From positions 1 to 12,188 of the forward strand of contig CAKMQF010000092.1 of assembly GCA_927911745.1 (NCBI GenBank): a stretch of 12,188 nucleotides of DNA, written 5' to 3'. A program made the translations under genes and the position numbers. The stretch is from an uncultured Gemella sp. (GTDB lineage Bacteria; Bacillota; Bacilli; Staphylococcales; Gemellaceae). This document shows, piece after piece, positions 8,004-12,188 of the stretch (position 1 is the first letter of the stretch; each line of letters starts with the position of its first letter). The notes beneath the pieces are model-generated. The model saw only the letters and a list, made by a program, of their open reading frames with translations. It searched no databases and was not told the origin of the DNA.

Positions 8004-8045
8004 AAATACCTTAGAATTAGTTATAATCCTAATTCTAAGGTATTT
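8004..8045. terminator. strong bidirectional terminator between copZ and the DegV gene
   Basis: The 17-base arm at 8004-8020 is a perfect reverse complement of 8029-8045, with an 8-base loop. T-rich tracts follow on both strands (TTTTTGTTTTTT on the plus side, TTTATTTATT on the minus side). It serves the two convergent genes copZ and DegV. Confidence 0.92.
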
Positions 8046-8052
8046 TTGTTTT

Positions 8053-8889
8053 TTATTTGTCGTAACCTAAATAGCCTATTGCGATAGCTTTAGGTCCTGC
8101 ATGAGATCCAATTACGGGAGAAACGATTTCTGTTTCAACTTCGATATTGCCAAAAGTTTTCTTGATAGATGTCATTGCTTTTTCTAATAATTCATCTGTT
8201 GTATAAAGAACAAATAAACTTTTTGGATTTTTTTCTTTTATTTCTTCACACATTTTCGAAAGAACTTTGTTCATTCCTCTATGTTTACCGCTCACTGAAA
8301 GAAGACCGTCTTTAATAGTGATAATAGGAAGAATATTTAGTAGGTTTGATAGAACGAACTGAGCTTTAGTAAGTCTACCTCCTGCATATAAATATTGCAT
8401 AGTTTCGACTGTTACAAGAACATTGTGTTGCTGTGAGAGTTCTAAGTATCTATTTTCTATATTTTCGAATGTTAGACTTCCTGCCTCAAATTCTTTAATA
8501 ATTTTTTCGATAGCTATTCCTACCATTCTTGCTATTTGAAGAGTATCGATTATCTTGATTTCTACACCATCGATAAGTTCTTTAGCTTGAACGAAAGAAG
8601 AATATGTTCCAGACAGTTTAGAAGAAACGCTAAAGGCAACGATACGCTCTACTCCTTGTTGTTTTAAATCTTCATAAACGCTTAAAATTTTACCTACTGC
8701 AGGTTGGCTTGTGCTAGGCTTTTGTCCGTTGTGTATTCTTTCGTAAAATTCATCAGGAGTTATAGTTACATTATCCTCAAAAATCTCATCATCAAGACGA
8801 ACCTCTACCGGGATAACAGTAATTGGATTGTTATTTGCAAAATTTTTATTAATTTGTAATGCTGAATCGCACACAAAAGCTGTTTTCAT
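8053..8889 (-). CDS. DegV family fatty-acid-binding protein (FakB-like)
   Basis: This 278-residue DegV-family protein binds a fatty acid. In Gram-positives such FakB proteins present exogenous fatty acids to the kinase FakA, which makes acyl-phosphate for membrane lipid synthesis. Family features are the N-terminal CDSA (usually DSxxD), KPSTSQP with Thr60-Ser61, the lipid-contacting SVSSKLSGTYSS (88-99), GGRLTKAQ in the middle, and HAGPKAIAIGYLG at the C-terminus with His263. The length is normal. It reads opposite to copZ and is convergent with it. The start at 8889 follows AGAGG. A minus-strand promoter is visible at 8945-8973. No fakA gene is in the window, and most Bacilli carry several DegV paralogues, so I do not assign a numbered symbol. 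The acyl-chain preference cannot be read from the sequence. Confidence 0.93.
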   Translation of the reverse strand: MKTAFVCDSALQINKNFANNNPITVIPVEVRLDDEIFEDNVTITPDEFYERIHNGQKPSTSQPAVGKILSVYEDLKQQGVERIVAFSVSSKLSGTYSSFVQAKELIDGVEIKIIDTLQIARMVGIAIEKIIKEFEAGSLTFENIENRYLELSQQHNVLVTVETMQYLYAGGRLTKAQFVLSNLLNILPIITIKDGLLSVSGKHRGMNKVLSKMCEEIKEKNPKSLFVLYTTDELLEKAMTSIKKTFGNIEVETEIVSPVIGSHAGPKAIAIGYLGYDK

Positions 8890-8944
8890 AAATTTAACCT
8901 CTTTGATTTTGTATTAAATGATTGTAGTTTAACCACGTCTATAT

Positions 8945-8973
8945 ATAATATACTAAAAATAAAATTTTTTCAA
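8945..8973 (-). promoter_or_regulatory. promoter of the DegV family gene
   Basis: Read on the minus strand, TTGAAA (8973-8968) and TATTAT (8950-8945) are separated by 17 bases. The leader to the start codon at 8889 is about 50 bases. The surroundings are very AT-rich, which makes chance matches easier. Confidence 0.6.
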
Positions 8974-9160
8974 ATAAAAAGTGAAATAAAAAGTAAACTA
9001 TTGTTGTTATTTTTTTATTTTAATGTACCTAATATATTGATTTTAAAAGTAATGTTATATTTTAATATTTATTAACGTGGATATCGAATATCTACAATTA
9101 TATTTTTATTATCTTAGAACAACAATACTTGTAAAGAAACATTTTCCTATGAAATACTAA
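8974..9160. other. AT-rich divergent intergenic region without visible genes
   Basis: Between the two divergent promoters I see no coding frame with a ribosome binding site. There is a small dyad, GATAT-CGA-ATATC, at about 9080-9092. A TTGATT near 9037 lacks a matched -10. Nothing else stands out. Confidence 0.5.
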
Positions 9161-9163
9161 GTA

Positions 9164-9172
9164 TGATATAAT
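9164..9172 (+). promoter_or_regulatory. extended -10 promoter of the first HAD gene
   Basis: TGATATAAT is an extended -10 (TGn plus a consensus TATAAT at 9167-9172). The -35 position has no good match, which is typical for extended -10 promoters. The leader to ATG 9225 is about 45 bases. Confidence 0.6.
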
Positions 9173-9224
9173 AATTTAAAGGTTATAAAGTAAAAATTTA
9201 GATAAAAAAGTGAAGGTTATAAAC

Positions 9225-9902
9225 ATGAGTATAAAAGCAGTACTATTTGATATGGATGGATTAATGGTAGATACCGAAAGTTTGGCTACAGAAGCATTTA
9301 TTTATAGTGCGAAAAAGCAAGGTTATGAAATGACTAGAGAAGAAACTCTCTTGGTATTAGGTTTTACTACAAAGAGTATTTATGAATTTTGGGAAAATTA
9401 TTTTAAGGATTCTGATGTTAGTGGAAAGCAATTAGTTGATGATCATTATGAATATATAGAGGATATATTGTTTACGACAGGTCCTAAGAAAATGCCATTT
9501 ATAGAGGAATTGTTAATATATCTAAAAGATAATAATTATAAAGTAGCGGTAGCTTCATCTTCTAATATGAATCATATAACAAACAATATGGAAAAAACTT
9601 GTCTTGCCAAATATATAGATGAGCTCGCTAGTGGAGCAGAGGTGAAAAATGGTAAACCAGCACCAGATGTGTTTTTATTAGCTGCAGAGCGTTTAGGTGT
9701 AAAACCTGAAGAATGTTTAGTTCTTGAAGATTCTAAGGCTGGTGTAATTGCAGGAAGTACAGCAGGTGCTAAAGTTATTATGGTTCCAGATATGTTTGAA
9801 CCGGATGAAGTTTGCAAAGAAAAAGCTTATAAAATAGTTGAGAATTTAGGAGAGGTTATTAAATTATTAGATGTTAGTAATAAAATTATTGATATGATAT
9901 AA
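9225..9902 (+). CDS. HAD-IA family phosphatase, beta-phosphoglucomutase-like
   Basis: This is a 225-residue cytoplasmic haloacid dehalogenase-type hydrolase. Motif I is FDMDGLMVDTE with nucleophile Asp9 and acid/base Asp11. An alpha-helical cap follows (about 18-85). Motif II is VASSS, the motif III Lys144 lies in NGKPAPDVF, and motif IV is LEDSKAG with Glu168-Asp169. The GLMVDTE and LEDSKAG forms are typical of the beta-phosphoglucomutase/GS1-like phosphatase group; the substrate cannot be told from sequence. I start at ATG 9225 because GAAGG lies eight bases upstream. An in-frame GTG at 9210 would place that site inside the gene and add five residues. A small hypothetical gene follows 41 bases downstream, with a possible separate promoter at the 3' end of this gene. 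Confidence 0.92.
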   Translation: MSIKAVLFDMDGLMVDTESLATEAFIYSAKKQGYEMTREETLLVLGFTTKSIYEFWENYFKDSDVSGKQLVDDHYEYIEDILFTTGPKKMPFIEELLIYLKDNNYKVAVASSSNMNHITNNMEKTCLAKYIDELASGAEVKNGKPAPDVFLLAAERLGVKPEECLVLEDSKAGVIAGSTAGAKVIMVPDMFEPDEVCKEKAYKIVENLGEVIKLLDVSNKIIDMI

Positions 9903-9903
9903 T
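9895..9903 (+). promoter_or_regulatory. possible internal extended -10 promoter for the 48-residue ORF
   Basis: TGATATAAT recurs here exactly as at 9164-9172, overlapping the end of the first HAD gene. A second TATAAT lies at 9915-9920. Either could start a transcript about 20-40 bases before ATG 9944. No clear -35 is present. Confidence 0.35.
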
Positions 9904-9943
9904 AGTAAATAACAATATAATATGTATCGAAATGGAGAATAGT

Positions 9944-10090
9944 ATGGATAATATAAAGAATGTAGAAGGCATGACAGACGAACAGTTTATGGATTATAAA
10001 GAAATACTTCTAAAGTTAGTTTTAGAGAAGTTAGAAAATAGTGAAACGCTAGAAGAAGCAAAAAATAAAATAGAAAAACTAATGAAATAA
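9944..10090 (+). CDS. small hypothetical protein, 48 residues
   Basis: I do not recognise this gene. ATG 9944 is preceded by GGAG at 9934-9937, and the frame ends with TAA at 10088-10090. The product is highly charged and predicted helical: MTDEQFMDYKEILLKLVLEK, then EEAKNKIEKLM at the C-terminus, with heptad-like Leu/Ile spacing. There is no Cys, no signal peptide and no membrane helix. Its codon use is like that of its neighbours. The good ribosome binding site, the amphipathic pattern and the position between two HAD genes favour a real gene; it could be a short coiled-coil or oligomerising peptide. It ends just before a large inverted repeat. Confidence 0.65.
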   Translation: MDNIKNVEGMTDEQFMDYKEILLKLVLEKLENSETLEEAKNKIEKLMK

Positions 10091-10097
10091 TTTTTGT

Positions 10098-10172
10098 AAT
10101 CAACTCAATTAATAATTAAAGCGCCTGACTCATTGGATTTAGCGAAATAATTATGGTGATATTGAGTTGATT
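10098..10172. repeat. large interrupted inverted repeat between the 48-residue ORF and the second HAD gene
   Basis: AATCAACTCAAT (10098-10109) pairs perfectly with ATTGAGTTGATT (10161-10172). Inside it, ATAATTA (10112-10118) pairs with TAATTAT (10148-10154). The remaining 29-base centre is less ordered and contains GCGCCTGACTCATTGG. The right arm is followed by TTTTAATATA and, eight bases on, the ribosome binding site of the next gene. It could act as a weak terminator, an attenuator or an mRNA-stabilising hairpin; the sequence alone does not decide. Confidence 0.7.
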
Positions 10173-10191
10173 TTAATATAAGGAGAATGAA

Positions 10192-10890
10192 ATGATTGGT
10201 CTTGTTTTTGATGTGGATGATACGTTATATGAACAGATAGTTCCATTTGAAAATGCATATAAGAGTCTATTCGACATGGATATTGATATGGAACAATTTT
10301 ATCTTTTGAGTCGACATTATAGTGATGTGAAATTTGAAGCTTCTCGAAATGGTGAGATGACTATGGATGAATATCATATTTATAGAATTCAAGAAGCGGC
10401 GAAAGACTTAGGTGTTACCCTAACCGATGAACAAGCTCTTGATATGCAGAAAGAATATAAAAAGAATCAACAAAAATTACAAATGTCTAATATAACTATA
10501 AGTATTTTAGAACTAGCGAAAGAGAGTAATGTAAAGCTTGGAATAATTACTAATGGACCAAGTGAACACCAATGGTCTAAGATAAAAGCATTAGGTGTTG
10601 AAAGATGGATTGATAAAGAGAATATCATTGTCTCAGGTGATTATAGTATAAATAAACCAGATGTTAGGATATTTGAAATCATGCAAGAAAAACTACAGCT
10701 TCCTAATGATTCTCTATATTATATAGGAGATTCGTTGGAAAATGATATAATTGGAGCGAATAATACAGGCTGGAAAGCCATTTGGATAAATCGTTATAAG
10801 AGAAAATCGCCGGAGAATGTTAAAATTTATAAAATAGCGGAAAATAATATCGAATTGTTTGAAATTATAAAGAAAATTTTTGAAAAGTGA
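10192..10890 (+). CDS. HAD-IA family hydrolase, YjjG-like
   Basis: This 232-residue cytoplasmic HAD hydrolase is of a different subgroup from the gene at 9225. Motif I is FDVDDTLYE with Asp7 and Asp9. A helical cap lies at about 18-95, motif II is ITNGP (Thr120-Asn121), the motif III Lys155 lies in NKPDVRIFE, and motif IV is IGDSLENDIIGA with Asp180 and Asp185, followed by GWKAIWINR. The VDDTLY and TNG forms recall YjjG-type pyrimidine nucleotidases and related phosphatases; the substrate is not certain. The start at 10192 follows AAGGAG. No distinct promoter is visible just upstream apart from the large hairpin, so it may be read from the HAD/48-residue unit. No good terminator follows before ldhD. 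Confidence 0.9.
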   Translation: MIGLVFDVDDTLYEQIVPFENAYKSLFDMDIDMEQFYLLSRHYSDVKFEASRNGEMTMDEYHIYRIQEAAKDLGVTLTDEQALDMQKEYKKNQQKLQMSNITISILELAKESNVKLGIITNGPSEHQWSKIKALGVERWIDKENIIVSGDYSINKPDVRIFEIMQEKLQLPNDSLYYIGDSLENDIIGANNTGWKAIWINRYKRKSPENVKIYKIAENNIELFEIIKKIFEK

Positions 10891-10920
10891 AATAAAATAG
10901 TTTTAGTAAATTAATTTTTA

Positions 10921-10929
10921 TGGTAAAAT
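10921..10929 (+). promoter_or_regulatory. possible extended -10 promoter of ldhD
   Basis: TGGTAAAAT matches an extended -10, with TTTTAG 17 bases upstream as a poor -35. The leader would be about 65 bases and carry a small dyad, TACTAG...CTAGTA, near 10957-10980. TTGATT followed by TAGAAT with a 15-base spacer is an alternative. No Rex-type site is evident. Confidence 0.4.
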
Positions 10930-11001
10930 TAGTTATATTGATTTTATTAGAAGTTTACTAGAATACAGTTGAACTAGTACTTTGTCTAAGGAGGAAAAGA
11001 T

Positions 11002-12001
11002 ATGAAATTAGTATTTTTTAATTTAAGAGAAGATGAAAAAAGTGCATTAGAAAGTTGGAGAAATGCTCACCCTGAGGTTGAAATTGATGTTTATACAGAA
11101 GAACTTACATCAGCTAACAAACATTTGCTAGAAGGTAAAGAAGGTGTAGTTCTAGCTCAAAACAAACCTTTTGAGCGTGATGTATATGAATATGCTAAAG
11201 AACAAGGAGTCAAAGTTTTTGCGACTCGTTCAGCTGGTTTTGATATTTATGATTTAGAGTTAATGTCTGAGTTTGGAATTAAAATGACGAATGTACCATC
11301 ATACTCACCAAATGCTATTGCTGAGCATGTACTAACTTCTGCATTACGTATTAGTAGAAATACAAATAAAATTCAACGCAATATAGAAAAACATAATTTT
11401 TCTTGGAATCCAGGAATATTATCACGTGAACTTAGAACTTTAACAGTAGGTGTTATAGGTACTGGAAGAATCGGTACTCAAGCTGCTCGATTATTCAGTG
11501 CTTTAGGATCTAAAGTTTTAGGTTATGATGTGTATCAAAATGAAGCGGCAAAAGAAGTTCTAGACTATGTTGAGAATTTGGATGAACTAATTATAAATTC
11601 CGATATTATTACTATTCATATGCCAGCTATTAAAGAATATAATCACATGGTAAATGATGAATTTCTTGCTAAGATGAAAGATAATTCAATCTTGCTAAAT
11701 GCTGCTCGCGGTATGTTAGTTGATACAAAGGCTGTATTACGTGCTTTAGATAGTGGAAAACTTCTTGGAGCAGGGTTAGATGTTTATGAAAATGAAGGTA
11801 AATATGTTCCTAAAAAACTTTGAAGGAAAAGAGTTTGATGATGAATTACTACAAACTCTGATAGATCGTGATGATGTAATCTATACTCCACATACAGCTT
11901 TTTATACAGAAACTGCAATTCAAAACCTTGTAGAAGGCGGATTAGAAGCGGCTGTTGAAGTAGTTGCAACAGGAACATCTGCGAATGTTGTAAATAAATA
12001 A
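11002..12001 (+). CDS. ldhD: D-lactate dehydrogenase, interrupted by a one-base frameshift
   Basis: This is an NAD-dependent D-2-hydroxyacid dehydrogenase that reduces pyruvate to D-lactate and regenerates NAD in fermentation. The nucleotide-binding motif is GTGRIG at 153-158, followed by the acidic end GYD. Catalytic Arg236 is in NAARG and Glu265 in DVYENE. The frame ends at 11821-11823 after KYVPKKL. The other frame continues with NFEGKEFDDELLQ, then TPHTAFYTETA containing catalytic His297. Reading the A6 run at 11812-11817 as A5 joins them as YVPKNFEGKEF and gives 332 residues, the family norm. The break would remove the catalytic His, so a genuine mutation would inactivate the enzyme. An extra base from sequencing is likelier. 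The start follows AAGGAGGAAAAGAT, a near-perfect ribosome binding site that suggests high expression. The gene appears monocistronic. Confidence 0.93.
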
Positions 12002-12029
12002 AGAAAAACTTAATAGAAAATATAGAAAG

Positions 12030-12120
12030 TTAGTTTTGTAATGTATGATTTCTTTGATGAGAGAAAATGTTTCTCGAATATTGAAGTAGGTCATATTACA
12101 GAACTAATTTTTTGTTTTTT
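12030..12120 (+). terminator. branched hairpin terminator after ldhD
   Basis: TTAGTTTTGTAAT (12030-12042) pairs with ATTACAGAACTAA (12095-12107), 13 pairs with one G-U. Inside is a perfect small hairpin, GAGAAA (12061-12066) with TTTCTC (12070-12075). The run TTTTTTGTTTTTT follows the outer stem. The U-tract makes termination likely. The branched shape is unusual for a simple terminator, and a regulatory leader or small RNA is possible. Confidence 0.7.
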
Positions 12121-12123
12121 TCA

Positions 12124-12163
12124 TATAATAGATAAGAAAATATCTGAAGGTGAAATTATGTAA
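12124..12163 (+). promoter_or_regulatory. possible -10 and start site of a following gene
   Basis: TATAAT at 12124-12129 is followed by a GAAGGTG site (12145-12151), the same sequence used by dnaB, then ATG at 12158. That ATG is immediately followed by TAA, so no gene can be read as given. A real start damaged by an indel or a chance match are both possible, and the window ends too soon to tell. Confidence 0.3.
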
Positions 12164-12188
12164 AGTGACGAGAAAGTAATATAAAAAA

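Noticed and set aside
9180..9223. Direct repeat AGGTTATAAA around the first HAD start
   Set aside because: It is ten bases in AT-rich leader DNA, and one copy is simply the ribosome binding region, so it is not distinguishable from chance.
12041..12163. 40-codon frame MYDFFDERKCFSN... after ldhD
   Set aside because: It lacks a convincing ribosome binding site and runs through the paired arms and the poly-T tract of the terminator-like structure, so it is more likely chance.

Overview
This window is AT-rich chromosomal DNA of a low-GC Gram-positive bacterium (Bacillota). Strong Shine-Dalgarno sites, AT-ending codons, the rplI-dnaB pair, the sppA-RDD pair, a CopY-type copper operator and a D-lactate dehydrogenase suggest a facultative, lactic-acid-producing member of Bacilli. 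My best guess is Gemella or a close relative. The genus is an inference; no marker in the window proves it.

Layout: (1) 34-3149 is a co-directional cluster of rplI (ribosomal protein L9), the replicative helicase dnaB, and a membrane protein with 12-residue Tyr/Asp/Asn-Gly repeats and an extracellular DUF4767-like domain. It closes with a hairpin terminator. (2) 3239-4882 holds signal peptide peptidase sppA and an RDD-family membrane protein resembling its inhibitor SppI (YteJ), again followed by a hairpin. (3) 4883-5263 is a long intergenic region with two more inverted repeats, then a good promoter and a CopY-type operator. (4) 5264-7934 is the copper operon: copA (efflux ATPase) and copZ (chaperone). 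(5) A 17-bp bidirectional terminator separates it from a convergent DegV-family fatty-acid-binding gene. (6) 9225-10890 holds two HAD phosphatases with a 48-residue hypothetical protein and a large inverted repeat between them. (7) 11002-12001 is ldhD. A branched terminator-like structure follows, and perhaps the start of the next transcription unit.

The most consequential observation is technical. Three otherwise intact genes (dnaB, sppA, ldhD) are each interrupted by one single-base indel. Two are in short homopolymers and the third is best explained by loss of one base of a CC pair. In each case one base restores a full-length, family-typical protein. This looks like residual sequencing or assembly error rather than gene decay, since dnaB is essential. 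All three are annotated here as single genes spanning the lesion.

Most of the content is conserved housekeeping. The least explained items are the repeat-tailed DUF4767 protein behind dnaB, the inverted-repeat-rich intergenic segment before copA, and the 48-residue ORF plus hairpin between the HAD genes. I found no CRISPR array, transposase, tRNA, rRNA or defence system.
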